Part shown: piece after piece, positions 7,629-15,849 of the stretch | Numbering within the stretch: the stretch's first letter is position 1 | How the letters are laid out: every line of letters begins with the position of its first letter | Source: Pseudomonas iridis | Lineage (GTDB): Bacteria; Pseudomonadota; Gammaproteobacteria; Pseudomonadales; Pseudomonadaceae | Assembly: GCF_017980685.1 (NCBI RefSeq) | Contig: NZ_JACXXO010000001.1 | Coordinates: 1 to 64,000, forward strand | Direction of reading: 5' to 3' | DNA length: 64,000 nt | Position numbers and translations under genes: made by a program | The notes under the pieces: model-generated | Seen by the model: the letters and a program-made list of their open reading frames with translations, nothing else | Told to the model about the DNA's origin: nothing | The model's database searches: none

Positions 7629-8791
7629 TCTCGACCTTCAAGAAAGAACTGCCACTGCTGGCCCGATTCTGGCTTTGGCTGGGACGTCTGCTAGGCAAAA
7701 CCCTGTTGATCCTGCTCGCCATCGGCCTGCTCGGCTGGGCCATCAGCACTGCGTGGTTTGCCTGGCAGCATCGTGGCCCGGTGTCGGCACTGGAACAGAT
7801 CCCGGCCGATGAGGCCGGCATGACTCAGGACGTGATCCAAACGGCCGTGCGCATCGTCGATCAACACCGTGAAGGCACGCGCTATCTTCGCGATGCTCAC
7901 GCCAAGGCTCATGGTTGCGTAAAAGCTGAAGTGAAAGTATTGCCGGGGCTGGCTCAGTCGTTGCGACAAGGCGTGTTCAGTGAGCCGGGCAAAACCTGGC
8001 AGGCGATGATTCGTCTGTCCAACGGCAATGCCTACCCGCAGTTCGACAGCATGCGTGATGCCCGGGGCATGGCGATCAAACTGTTCGACGTTCCCGGCAA
8101 ACAATTACTCGAAAACCGCCAGCAGCAACATGAACAAGATTTCGTGATGTTCAGTCACCCGAACTTTTTTGTCAGCGATGTCGCCGAGTACCGTCAGAAT
8201 GTGGCCGCGCAGGCTGACGGCAAAAAGGTCATGGCATTTTTCCCCGGATGGGACCCACGTACCTGGCAGATCCGGCATTTGTTTATCGCCTTGGCAACCC
8301 TGTCGCCGGCCCCCAAGAGCCCGACAGAGACTACGTATTTCTCGGTCTCGCCGTATAAATTCAGTGAAGCCAACGCCAAGTTCAGGGTGGCACCGGCCCC
8401 CGACAATTGCCCGGCGTACACCCTGCCCCGGCAAAATCAGGATCTGCCGAATTTCCTGCGCAGCGCCTTGACCCAGCAGTTGTCGACGGATCGCGTCCCC
8501 GCGTGTTTTGTCTTGCAGATTCAGCGTCAGGACGCCAACCGATACATGCCCATCGAGGACACCAGCATCGAGTGGCGCGAGCGCGATGCGCCCTTCGAAA
8601 CCGTGGCCCATATCACGCTGCCTGCGCAGGACTTCGACACCCCGGCGCTGAATCTCGCGTGCGACAACCTGTCGTTCAACCCGTGGTTTGGCATTGAGGC
8701 GCATCGGCCGATTGGCGGAATCAATCGCTTGCGTAAAGCCGTGTATGAGGCCGTGAGTGACTATCGACATAGCCAAAACGCCACACAATAG
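7625..8791 (+). CDS. Catalase-family heme protein with membrane anchor
   Basis: A 388-residue catalase-fold protein, shorter than true catalases (~480-750). An N-terminal membrane helix (LLILLAIGLLGWAISTAWFA) is followed by the heme-pocket region HGCVKAEVKVLP, RLSNGNAYPQFDSMRDARGM and QDFVMFSHPNFFV, and by the C-terminal IEWRERDAPFETVAHITLPA and SFNPWFGIEAHRPIGGINR. In standard catalases the proximal motif is RxFxYxDTQ; I do not see it. That fits the minimal or lipid-hydroperoxide-type catalase-like group (SrpA-like). Coupled by ATGA to the di-heme cytochrome upstream; both are anchored, so a membrane-associated peroxide pathway is plausible. Confidence 0.8.
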   Translation: MISTFKKELPLLARFWLWLGRLLGKTLLILLAIGLLGWAISTAWFAWQHRGPVSALEQIPADEAGMTQDVIQTAVRIVDQHREGTRYLRDAHAKAHGCVKAEVKVLPGLAQSLRQGVFSEPGKTWQAMIRLSNGNAYPQFDSMRDARGMAIKLFDVPGKQLLENRQQQHEQDFVMFSHPNFFVSDVAEYRQNVAAQADGKKVMAFFPGWDPRTWQIRHLFIALATLSPAPKSPTETTYFSVSPYKFSEANAKFRVAPAPDNCPAYTLPRQNQDLPNFLRSALTQQLSTDRVPACFVLQIQRQDANRYMPIEDTSIEWRERDAPFETVAHITLPAQDFDTPALNLACDNLSFNPWFGIEAHRPIGGINRLRKAVYEAVSDYRHSQNATQ

Positions 8792-8896
8792 CGGAACAGG
8801 CAGACTACCCCGGCGATCGGATTTAATCCCCGATGGGCTGCTAAGCGGCCCCCAAGATCTAAAATTCTGAGCCCGCGGTGCAAGCCATCGGGAAAT

Positions 8897-8920
8897 CAAG
8901 TCCCATCCCCCCGGGACTTG
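8897..8920. terminator. Possible hairpin after the catalase-like gene
   Basis: CAAGTCCC and GGGACTTG form an 8-base stem around an 8-base C-rich loop, about 105 bases after the catalase-like gene. There is no T run directly after it, so termination is only a guess. Confidence 0.3.
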
Positions 8921-8956
8921 TGTGTGGCACACAAAAAGCCAAACGCCAGACAGCAA

Positions 8957-8979
8957 AAAGCCCGCACTAGGCGGGCTTT
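8957..8979 (-). terminator. Terminator of the proximal tRNA pair
   Basis: AAAGCCCGC / GCGGGCTTT stem with a 5-base loop and a T run in the minus direction, about 40 bases after the tRNA-Asp 3' end. It is equivalent in position to the hairpin at 9319-9342. Confidence 0.85.
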
Positions 8980-9019
8980 CTGTGGCGATCTGGCGTTCAG
9001 TGTTCCAGATTACCGAATA

Positions 9020-9096
9020 TGGCGCAGCGGACGGGACTCGAACCCGCGACCCCCGGCGTGACAGGCCGGTATTCTAACCGACTGAACTACCGCTGC
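9020..9096 (-). tRNA. tRNA-Asp (GTC), copy 2
   Basis: A 77-base cloverleaf with encoded CCA (TGG at 9020-9022). The acceptor stem is GCAGCGG/CCGCTGC, the anticodon loop contains CCTGTCACG, and the T arm is GGTTCGAGTCC. The sequence is identical to the copy at 9383-9459. It is transcribed after the tRNA-Val at 9116-9191. Confidence 0.95.
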
Positions 9097-9115
9097 GCGA
9101 AACGCTTGAAACGAA

Positions 9116-9191
9116 TGGTGGGTGATGACGGGATCGAACCGCCGACATTCTGCTTGTAAGGCAGACGCTCTCCCAGCTGAGCTAATCACCC
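9116..9191 (-). tRNA. tRNA-Val (TAC), copy 2
   Basis: A 76-base cloverleaf with encoded CCA. The acceptor stem is GGGTGAT/ATCACCC, the anticodon loop is CTTACAA, and the T arm is GGTTCGATCCC. It lies 19 bases upstream of tRNA-Asp in the same transcript. Confidence 0.95.
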
Positions 9192-9318
9192 TTCGCTTCG
9201 TTACGGGACGCATTATGCCACAAGTTTTCGTAACGTGTTGATTTAATTGAATATTTTTTCAAATAAATCCGAAAACAGGTAAAACGACACATCCCGCGGG
9301 TACAACCTTGGAGCAGAA

Positions 9319-9342
9319 AAAAACCCGCCTTGGCGGGTTTTT
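9319..9342 (-). terminator. Terminator of the distal tRNA pair
   Basis: AAAAACCCGCC / GGCGGGTTTTT with a two-base loop, about 40 bases after the tRNA-Asp 3' end and followed by a T run on the minus strand. Its sequence differs from the equivalent hairpin at 8957-8979, although the DNA between hairpin and tRNA is nearly identical. Confidence 0.85.
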
Positions 9343-9382
9343 CCGTGGTGACCTGGCGTTCAGCGTTCCAGGTTACCGAATA

Positions 9383-9459
9383 TGGCGCAGCGGACGGGAC
9401 TCGAACCCGCGACCCCCGGCGTGACAGGCCGGTATTCTAACCGACTGAACTACCGCTGC
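9383..9459 (-). tRNA. tRNA-Asp (GTC), copy 1
   Basis: A 77-base tRNA identical to the copy at 9020-9096, with encoded CCA. It lies 19 bases downstream of its tRNA-Val partner. The two pairs are head-to-tail, each with its own terminator. Confidence 0.95.
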
Positions 9460-9478
9460 GCGTAACACATGAAACGAA

Positions 9479-9554
9479 TGGTGGGTGATGACGGGATCGA
9501 ACCGCCGACATTCTGCTTGTAAGGCAGACGCTCTCCCAGCTGAGCTAATCACCC
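9479..9554 (-). tRNA. tRNA-Val (TAC), copy 1
   Basis: A 76-base tRNA identical to the copy at 9116-9191, anticodon TAC, with encoded CCA. It is the first gene of the tRNA array in the direction of transcription. Confidence 0.95.
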
Positions 9555-9713
9555 TTCGCTTCGGTGTGGCGCGCATTCTACGGAGCGACCCCACCTCTGG
9601 CAAGCACTTTTTTAAATAATTTTCCGAGGCCTTCCAAAGGCTTAGAGAAGGGTTGGCCTATGCCACGGCGAAGACAATAATGCCCCCCTTTGTATAAAGG
9701 AGAGACTCACCCC

Positions 9714-10634
9714 ATGTGGTTCAAAAACCTGCTTATCTATCGCCTGACCCAAGACCTGCCTGTCGATGCCGAGGCGCTGGAAACTGCACTGGCCACCAAA
9801 CTGGCGCGTCCATGTGCAAGCCAGGAGTTGACCACCTACGGTTTCGTCGCGCCGTTCGGCAAAGGCGAAGATGCTCCACTGGTGCACGTCAGCGGCGATT
9901 TCCTGCTGATCTCTGCGCGTAAAGAAGAACGCATTCTGCCGGGCAGCGTCGTACGCGATGCGGTCAAGGAAAAGGTCGAAGAGATCGAAGCCGAGCAGAT
10001 GCGCAAGGTCTATAAGAAGGAACGCGACCAGATCAAGGATGAAATCATCCAGGCCTTCCTGCCGCGCGCCTTCATCCGTCGTTCGTCGACCTTCGCTGCC
10101 ATCGCGCCGAAACAGGGGCTGATCCTGGTCAACTCGGCGAGCCCGAAACGCGCCGAAGACCTGCTGTCGACTCTGCGTGAAGTGATCGGCACCCTGCCCG
10201 TTCGCCCGTTGACCGTGAAAATGTCGCCAACCGCGACCATGACCGAATGGGTCACCACGCAGAAAGCCGCCGACGACTTCTATGTGCTGGACGAGTGCGA
10301 ACTGCGCGACACCCACGAAGACGGCGGTATCGTGCGTTGCAAGCGTCAGGACCTGACCAGCGAAGAAATCCAGCTGCACCTGAGCACCGGCAAAGTCGTT
10401 ACTCAACTGTCGCTGGCCTGGCAGGACAAGTTGTCGTTCATGCTCGACGACAAGATGACCGTCAAACGCCTGAAGTTCGAAGATCTGTTGCAGGATCAGG
10501 CGGAACAGGACGGCGGTGAGGAAGCCCTCGGCCAACTGGATGCCAGCTTCACACTGATGATGCTGACGTTCGGCGACTTCCTGCCGGCGCTGGTTGAAGC
10601 ATTGGGTGGCGAAGAGACTCCGCAGGGGATCTGA
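9714..10634 (+). CDS. rdgC: Recombination-associated protein RdgC
   Basis: A 306-residue nucleoid-associated protein that forms a ring around DNA and restrains RecA-dependent exchange. The N-terminus [12 protein letters not shown], the segment [20 protein letters not shown] and the C-terminal [20 protein letters not shown] are typical of the full-length family. The start follows AAGGAGAG with good spacing; an earlier in-frame ATG at 9690 lacks a ribosome-binding site. It stands alone between the tRNA array and a REP hairpin at 10657-10734 that probably serves as terminator. Confidence 0.97.
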   Translation: MWFKNLLIYRLTQDLPVDAEALETALATKLARPCASQELTTYGFVAPFGKGEDAPLVHVSGDFLLISARKEERILPGSVVRDAVKEKVEEIEAEQMRKVYKKERDQIKDEIIQAFLPRAFIRRSSTFAAIAPKQGLILVNSASPKRAEDLLSTLREVIGTLPVRPLTVKMSPTATMTEWVTTQKAADDFYVLDECELRDTHEDGGIVRCKRQDLTSEEIQLHLSTGKVVTQLSLAWQDKLSFMLDDKMTVKRLKFEDLLQDQAEQDGGEEALGQLDASFTLMMLTFGDFLPALVEALGGEETPQGI

Positions 10635-10656
10635 CCTGCCTTTTGTGTGAAAGCTT

Positions 10657-10734
10657 AAAAGATCGCAGCCTTCGGCAGCCTCTACATCTGGAATGCATTT
10701 TCCTGTAGTAGCTGCCGGAGGCTGCGATCTTTTT
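10657..10734. repeat. REPIN, GATCGCAGCC type
   Basis: Two inverted arms (AAAGATCGCAGCCTTCGGCA and a near-complement ending in CTGCGATCTTTTT) flank about 35 bases. The T run on the right lets it terminate rdgC. The same family occurs at 31356-31422. Confidence 0.7.
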
Positions 10735-10787
10735 GCTGGCGACGTATGCTTAGCTTCCTAACGCTTTCGCATAACAAGGAACAAGCC

Positions 10788-11753
10788 ATGCGCGCACTGG
10801 CAGCACTCAGCCGCTTTGTCGGCAACACTTTCGCTTACTGGGTTCTGATTTTCGCCGTTGTGGCCTTCCTGCAACCTTCGTGGTTTCTCGGCCTGAAGAG
10901 CGCGATCGTGCCGTTGCTCGGGCTGGTGATGTTCGGCATGGGCCTGACCCTCAAACTCGATGACTTCGCCGCCGTCGCCCGCCAACCCTGGCGTGTGGCG
11001 CTGGGCGTGGTCGCACATTTCGTGATCATGCCGGGCATGGCGTGGTTGCTTTGCCAGATTTTTCATCTGCCACCAGAGATCGCCGTCGGCGTGATTCTGG
11101 TCGGTTGCTGCCCGAGCGGCACTTCATCCAACGTGATGACCTGGCTGGCCAGAGGTGATCTGGCGTTGTCGGTGGCCATCGCCGCCGTCACCACCCTCCT
11201 CGCTCCGCTGCTGACCCCGGCGCTGATCTGGCTGCTGGCCTCGGCGTGGCTGCCGGTGTCGTTCATGGAGCTGTTCTGGTCGATCCTGCAAGTGGTGCTG
11301 TTGCCGATCGTTCTGGGCGTGGTTGCGCAACGTTTGCTGGGCGACAAGGTTCGTCATGCGGTGGAGGTGTTGCCGCTGGTGTCGGTGGTGAGCATCGTGA
11401 TCATCGTCACCGCTGTAGTGGCGGCCAGTCAGGCCAAAATCGCCGAATCCGGTGTATTGATCATGGCGGTGGTGATACTGCACAACAGCTTCGGCTACTT
11501 GCTGGGCTACTTCACCGGGCGTTTGTTCAACCTGCCGCTGGCGCAGCGTAAATCGCTGGCACTGGAAGTGGGCATGCAGAACTCGGGGTTGGGCGCCGCG
11601 CTGGCCAGTGCACACTTTTCGCCACTGGCGGCGGTACCGAGCGCCTTGTTCAGCGTTTGGCACAATATTTCCGGGGCGCTGCTGTCGACGTATTTCCGGC
11701 GGATGAGCGAAAAGGAAGATCGCGAAACGTTGGCACAGCAGGCGACTGACTGA
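10788..11753 (+). CDS. Bile acid:sodium symporter-family transporter
   Basis: A 321-residue integral membrane protein with about ten helices, matching the BASS family. Typical segments are MFGMGLTLKLDDFAAVARQP (~45-65) and VGCCPSGTSSNVMTWLARGD (~105-125), the second being the family's conserved substrate- and sodium-binding loop. LEVGMQNSGLGAALASAHFS lies near 260. Bacterial members move organic acids such as pantoate or 2-keto acids with sodium; the substrate here cannot be read. The start at 10788 follows AAGGAACAAGCC. A guanidine riboswitch and gdx follow on the same strand. Confidence 0.88.
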   Translation: MRALAALSRFVGNTFAYWVLIFAVVAFLQPSWFLGLKSAIVPLLGLVMFGMGLTLKLDDFAAVARQPWRVALGVVAHFVIMPGMAWLLCQIFHLPPEIAVGVILVGCCPSGTSSNVMTWLARGDLALSVAIAAVTTLLAPLLTPALIWLLASAWLPVSFMELFWSILQVVLLPIVLGVVAQRLLGDKVRHAVEVLPLVSVVSIVIIVTAVVAASQAKIAESGVLIMAVVILHNSFGYLLGYFTGRLFNLPLAQRKSLALEVGMQNSGLGAALASAHFSPLAAVPSALFSVWHNISGALLSTYFRRMSEKEDRETLAQQATD

Positions 11754-11800
11754 CCTGCGAACTTGATCCCCGGATTAATGCTCGTCAATATGTTGCGTAA

Positions 11801-11851
11801 CGCGGGGACGACCCTGCGGCTCGATCGAGTTTTAATCTGGGGACGACCCCG
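11801..11851 (+). promoter_or_regulatory. Guanidine-II (mini-ykkC) riboswitch
   Basis: Two adjacent hairpins share the loop ACGA capped by G-C pairs: CGCGGGG-ACGA-CCCTGCG (seven pairs including one G-U, 11801-11818) and TGGGG-ACGA-CCCCG (11838-11851). This double GGACGACC hairpin is the hallmark of the guanidine-II class. The second stem ends ten bases before GGAGG and twenty before the start of the SMR exporter, fitting control of translation of a guanidinium exporter. Confidence 0.93.
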
Positions 11852-11871
11852 TCAACCGATGGAGGTCTTTC

Positions 11872-12186
11872 ATGTCCTGGATCATTCTGTTTTTCGCCGG
11901 TCTGTTCGAAGTCGGCTGGGCCGTCGGCCTCAAATACACCGATGGCTTCAGCCGTCCACTCCCCACCGCACTTACCATTGCAGCCATGGCCGTCAGCCTT
12001 GGCTTGCTGGGCCTTGCGATGAAGGAATTGCCGCTGGGCACGGCCTATGCGATCTGGACGGGCGTGGGTGCCGTGGGCACGGTGATTGCCGGGATCATTC
12101 TGTTTGGTGAGTCGATGGCGCTGATTCGCCTGGCCAGTGTGGCGTTGATCATTACCGGGTTGATTGGCCTTAAGGTCAGCGCTTAG
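11872..12186 (+). CDS. sugE: Small multidrug resistance protein, guanidinium exporter Gdx (SugE)
   Basis: A 104-residue, four-helix SMR protein. Glu13 in the first helix ([19 protein letters not shown]) is the coupling residue of the family. The segment [20 protein letters not shown] is typical of the SugE/Gdx branch rather than EmrE-type polyspecific pumps. The gene sits behind a guanidine-II riboswitch and a GGAGG ribosome-binding site, so its job is almost certainly proton-driven export of guanidinium, working as an antiparallel dimer in the inner membrane. Confidence 0.95.
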   Translation: MSWIILFFAGLFEVGWAVGLKYTDGFSRPLPTALTIAAMAVSLGLLGLAMKELPLGTAYAIWTGVGAVGTVIAGIILFGESMALIRLASVALIITGLIGLKVSA

Positions 12187-12198
12187 GCTTCTACCGCT

Positions 12199-12280
12199 TT
12201 CGCGAGCAGGCTCGCTCCCACATTCAACCGCGTTCCGTCAGAGGAATACGATCAACTGTGGGAGCGAGCCTGCTCGCGAA
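12199..12280. repeat. REPIN, CGAGCAGGCTCGCTCCCAC type
   Basis: Two exact inverted 24-base arms (core CGAGCAGGCTCGCTCCCACA at the left) flank 34 bases. It lies between the convergent ends of gdx and the MFS-PlsC gene and could terminate both. Confidence 0.85.
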
Positions 12281-12300
12281 GAGGCCCTTAAAATCGCCGA

Positions 12301-14175
12301 CTATCTAACTGCCCCGCGCAACTCCCCCACCAACCCCTGCAGCTTCATCGGCTCAGCCGCTTCCACCGCAACAGCAGAACCGGCCACCAGCGTCACCCGC
12401 GACCACAATCGCCGAAACACGCCTTTGTTCGGATCGCGACTGAAGAAACTCCCCCACAACCCCTGCAATGCCAGCGGAATCACCGGCACCGGTGTCTCTT
12501 CGAGAATCCGCGTCAGCCCGCCCTTGAACTCGTTGATTTCGCCATCGGTCGTCAACTTGCCCTCAGGGAAGATGCACACCAACTCACCGTCCTTCAGATA
12601 TTGGGCGATCCGGCTGAAGGCCTTTTCGTAGATCTGGATGTCTTCGTTGCGCCCGGCAATCGGAATCGTACCGGCCGTGCGAAAGATAAAGTTCAGCACC
12701 GGCAGGTTGTAGATTTTGTAGTACATGACGAAGCGAATTGGCCTACGCACTGCACCGCCAATCAGCAACGCATCGACGAACGAAACGTGATTACACACCA
12801 GTAACGCCGCACCTTCATCCGGAATCGCGTCCAGGTTGCGATGTTCGACGCGGTACATGGAGTGGCTGAGCAGCCAGATCATGAAACGCATGCTGAACTC
12901 GGGGACAATTTTGAAGATGTAGGCATTGACGCCGATGTTGAGCAGCGACACCACAAGGAACAATTGCGGGATCGACAACTCGACCACACTCAGCAGCACG
13001 ATCGACACGATGGCCGAAATAACCATAAACAGCGCGTTGAGAATGTTGTTGGCCGCGATCACCCGTGCCCGCTCGTTCTCGGCAGTACGCGACTGGATCA
13101 ACGCATACAGCGGCACGATGTAGAAACCACCGAAGACACCGAGGCCGAGAATGTCGAACAGCACCGCCCAGGTGTGGCCGAAACTCAGCACTTCAATCCA
13201 GCTATGGCCGGTGACGCTGTCGGGTATTCCCCCGGAATGCCACCACAGCAGCAGGCCGAACACAGTCAGACCGAACGAACCAAACGGCACCAGACCGATC
13301 TCGACTTTGCGCCCGGAAAGCTTCTCGCAGAGCATCGATCCCAGCGCGATCCCGACCGAGAACACTGTGAGGATCAAGGTGACCACGGTTTCGTCGCCGT
13401 GCATCCACTCCTTGGCGTAGGCCGGGATCTGCGTCAGATAAATCGCCCCGACAAACCAGAACCACGAGTTGCCGACTATCGAGCGCGACACCGCCGGCGT
13501 CTGGCCCAAGCCCAGTTTCAGGGTGGCCCAGGACTGGCTGAAGATGTTCCAGTTCAGGCGCATATCCGGGGATGAAGCCGCCGCGCGGGGAATGCTGCGG
13601 CTGGCCAGATAACCCAGCACTGCAATGCCGACGATGGCGATCGACACCAGCGGCGCGTAGTGGGTCGAGGACATGATGACCCCGGCGCCGATGGTGCCGG
13701 CCAGAATCGCCAGGAACGTGCCCATCTCCACCAGACCGTTGCCACCGACCAACTCTTCTTCGCGCAAGGCTTGCGGCAGGATCGAATACTTCACCGGCCC
13801 GAACAGCGCCGAGTGGGTGCCCATGGCGAACAACGCCACCAGCATCAGCCACAAATGATCGAAGAGAAAGCCGACGGATCCCACAGCCATGATGGCGATT
13901 TCCGCCAGTTTGATCAGACGGATCAGCGCGTCCTTGGCGAACTTCTCGCCGAACTGCCCGGCCAGCGCCGAGAACAGGAAGAACGGCAGGATAAACAGCA
14001 ACGCACACAGGTTGACCCAGATCGAGCGGTCACCTTCGATGGTCAGCCGATAGAGAATGGCGAGGATCAACGACTGCTTGAACACGTTGTCGTTGAACGC
14101 GCCGAGCGACTGCGTGATGAAGAACGGCAGAAAGCGCCGGGTGCGCAGCAGGTTGAACTGTGAGGGGTGACTCAT
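12301..14175 (-). CDS. MFS transporter fused to 1-acylglycerol-phosphate acyltransferase
   Basis: A 624-residue two-domain protein. Residues ~1-410 form a 12-helix MFS permease resembling the lysophospholipid transporter LplT (QSLGAFNDNVFKQSLILAIL at the start). Residues ~430-610 form a PlsC-type acyltransferase with the catalytic NHVSFVD and the substrate motif FPEGKLT. The likely role is to flip lysophospholipid into the cytoplasmic leaflet and re-acylate it. E. coli Aas plus LplT does this with separate proteins and an acyl-ACP synthetase domain, which is absent here. The start at 14175 follows GGAAG; upstream in-frame codons do not resemble the family. No partner gene is adjacent. Confidence 0.9.
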   Translation of the reverse strand: MSHPSQFNLLRTRRFLPFFITQSLGAFNDNVFKQSLILAILYRLTIEGDRSIWVNLCALLFILPFFLFSALAGQFGEKFAKDALIRLIKLAEIAIMAVGSVGFLFDHLWLMLVALFAMGTHSALFGPVKYSILPQALREEELVGGNGLVEMGTFLAILAGTIGAGVIMSSTHYAPLVSIAIVGIAVLGYLASRSIPRAAASSPDMRLNWNIFSQSWATLKLGLGQTPAVSRSIVGNSWFWFVGAIYLTQIPAYAKEWMHGDETVVTLILTVFSVGIALGSMLCEKLSGRKVEIGLVPFGSFGLTVFGLLLWWHSGGIPDSVTGHSWIEVLSFGHTWAVLFDILGLGVFGGFYIVPLYALIQSRTAENERARVIAANNILNALFMVISAIVSIVLLSVVELSIPQLFLVVSLLNIGVNAYIFKIVPEFSMRFMIWLLSHSMYRVEHRNLDAIPDEGAALLVCNHVSFVDALLIGGAVRRPIRFVMYYKIYNLPVLNFIFRTAGTIPIAGRNEDIQIYEKAFSRIAQYLKDGELVCIFPEGKLTTDGEINEFKGGLTRILEETPVPVIPLALQGLWGSFFSRDPNKGVFRRLWSRVTLVAGSAVAVEAAEPMKLQGLVGELRGAVR

Positions 14176-14274
14176 CTTCCGTGTTTCCCTGATGTTTAAG
14201 GTAGAGAGGCCTGGATTCTGCTTATTGGAATGCCGATCCACGATCCAGGCCACACCTTACCTAAACTTTTCAGG

Positions 14275-15429
14275 TTATTTCTTCAAACCTGCAATGCACG
14301 GCGAGACAAACAGTTCGCCGCGCCACGCTCCTTGTACGGTGCGCGTGCCAACGATCAGCCACATCACCGCCAACAATGTCACCAGCACGCAGCCGACTAC
14401 GCTGAAAAAGCCAAGGTTCAGCGTACTGGCGAGTTTCAGGGTCGCCAGCGAATACACGCCCAACGGGAAGGTGAACCCCCACCAGCCGAGGTTGAACGGA
14501 ATGCCGTCACGCAGATAGCGAACGGTGATCAGCAACGCCATCAGCATCCACCACAACCCGAAACCCCACAGGGTGATCCCGGCCACCAGACCGATGCCCG
14601 AAGCGATTTCGCCAATGCCCGGCAAGCCGTTGGCAGCGAAAATCGCCGGTGCTTCAGCGCCCATCAACAACATGCCGAGCGCACCGGTGCCGATTGGCCC
14701 GAGTGCCAGCCAGCTCGAGGCGGCCATGTTTTCGTGGGGCAGTTTGTGCAGGGCCATGCGCAACAACAGGATGGTCAGAATGCTGAACGCCACCGGCAGG
14801 GAAAATGCCCAGAGCACGTAGCTTGTGGTCAGCACCACCAGTTGCGAGTGAGCATCGGTCAGGTGCGGCGCGAGCAGACCACCACTGGCCGCCGCGACTT
14901 CTGCTGCCACCACCGGCAACAGCCAAACGGCAGTCATCTGGTCGATGCTGTGTTCCTGACGGGTAAACATCATGTAGGGGATCAATACGCCACAGGCCAG
15001 CGACATCGCCACATCGAGCCACCACAGCACTTCAGCAAGATGAATCACGCCGCCGCCCCAGCGCGGCAGACCGAATAGCAGAAAGCCGTTGATAATCGTC
15101 GCCAGGCCCATGGGAATGGTGCCGAAGAACATCGAGACGGTGGAGTGGCCGAATATCCGTCGCGCTTCGTCGAAGAACAGAATCCACCGCGCCGCGTACG
15201 CAGCGGTAAACAGCGTGAACAACAGAATGTTGAACAGCCACAGCGCTTCGGCCACTGCGTGCAAACCGGGAATCGCCACTGGCAAATTCGCCAGCGCCAA
15301 GGCCAGCACGCCGGTACCCATGGTCGCGGCGAACCAGTTCGGCGTGAATTGACGGATCACTTCACGCGGGTGCTGAAGTTGGCTGAGCGGCTTGATGCCG
15401 GGTTTCGCGCTGTTGGGACAAATCATCAT
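14275..15429 (-). CDS. TDT/SLAC1-family anion transporter (TehA/Ssu1-like)
   Basis: A 384-residue membrane protein with about ten helices. The segments PNWFAATMGTGVLALALANL (~30-50) and FNLGWWGFTFPLGVYSLATL (~315-335) are characteristic of the tellurite-resistance/dicarboxylate (TDT) family. Members include TehA, the sulfite pump Ssu1 and C4-dicarboxylate carriers. The substrate cannot be decided; the Ssu1-like C-terminal part makes a small anion such as sulfite plausible. GAGGAGAGG lies six bases before the ATG. Apparently monocistronic. Confidence 0.85.
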   Translation of the reverse strand: MMICPNSAKPGIKPLSQLQHPREVIRQFTPNWFAATMGTGVLALALANLPVAIPGLHAVAEALWLFNILLFTLFTAAYAARWILFFDEARRIFGHSTVSMFFGTIPMGLATIINGFLLFGLPRWGGGVIHLAEVLWWLDVAMSLACGVLIPYMMFTRQEHSIDQMTAVWLLPVVAAEVAAASGGLLAPHLTDAHSQLVVLTTSYVLWAFSLPVAFSILTILLLRMALHKLPHENMAASSWLALGPIGTGALGMLLMGAEAPAIFAANGLPGIGEIASGIGLVAGITLWGFGLWWMLMALLITVRYLRDGIPFNLGWWGFTFPLGVYSLATLKLASTLNLGFFSVVGCVLVTLLAVMWLIVGTRTVQGAWRGELFVSPCIAGLKK

Positions 15430-15531
15430 GGAATCCTCTCCTCTCGTGAGGTTGAGTCCATGGTAGAACCGAATCGAATATCTATATAACGGGTAATTTC
15501 TCTAACTGTTATCTGTTTTACCAATAAGCGG

Positions 15532-15843
15532 TCAGACGCTGCCTTCACTCTCGATCACCAGAATCCGCGCGGCGCCCTGCGGATGAGCGACGTGCTCGGT
15601 GCCGACCGAGGCGTAAAAGATGTCGCCAACGTCGAGCTGCACCTGTTTTTCCTCGCCGTTTTCGCGATAGCGCATCTGCACCTGCCCATCGAGCACCACA
15701 AACACCTCTTCGCCATCGTTGACGTGCCATTTGTACGGCTGATCGGTCCAGTGCAGGCGCGTGGTGATGCCGTTCATGTTGGCGATATCAAGTGCGCCCC
15801 AGGCGCGTTCGGCGGTAAACGACTTGCTGCGAATAATTTTCAT
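15532..15843 (-). CDS. Small cupin-domain protein
   Basis: A 103-residue single-domain cupin. The first cupin motif is seen as YKWHVNDGEEVFVVLDGQVQ (~38-57) and the second as DIFYASVGTEHVAHPQGAAR, giving His and Glu metal ligands. Single cupins of this size are metal-dependent isomerases, dioxygenases or sensors; the reaction is unknown. The start is seven bases after the stop of the beta-helix-like membrane protein gene, with AAGGAATAGGC inside that gene's last codons, so the two are probably cotranscribed. Confidence 0.8.
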   Translation of the reverse strand: MKIIRSKSFTAERAWGALDIANMNGITTRLHWTDQPYKWHVNDGEEVFVVLDGQVQMRYRENGEEKQVQLDVGDIFYASVGTEHVAHPQGAARILVIESEGSV

Positions 15844-15849
15844 GGATGC

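Larger units (their letters stand above)
8955..9554 (-). repeat. Tandem duplication of tRNA-Val/tRNA-Asp/terminator unit
   Basis: The block holding tRNA-Val, a 19-base spacer, tRNA-Asp, the flank TATTCGGTAA and a GC hairpin occurs twice with a period of 363 bases. The tRNAs are identical; the spacers and hairpins have diverged slightly. Confidence 0.85.

Noticed and set aside
9010..9603. Two open frames of 67 and 76 codons reading SSAGRASALQAECRRFD
   Set aside because: They are translations through the tRNA-Val and tRNA-Asp genes, a well-known false protein.
14230..15078. A 282-codon plus-strand frame rich in His, Gln and Arg
   Set aside because: It is the reverse frame of a membrane protein gene, and the composition is that expected of antisense to hydrophobic codons.
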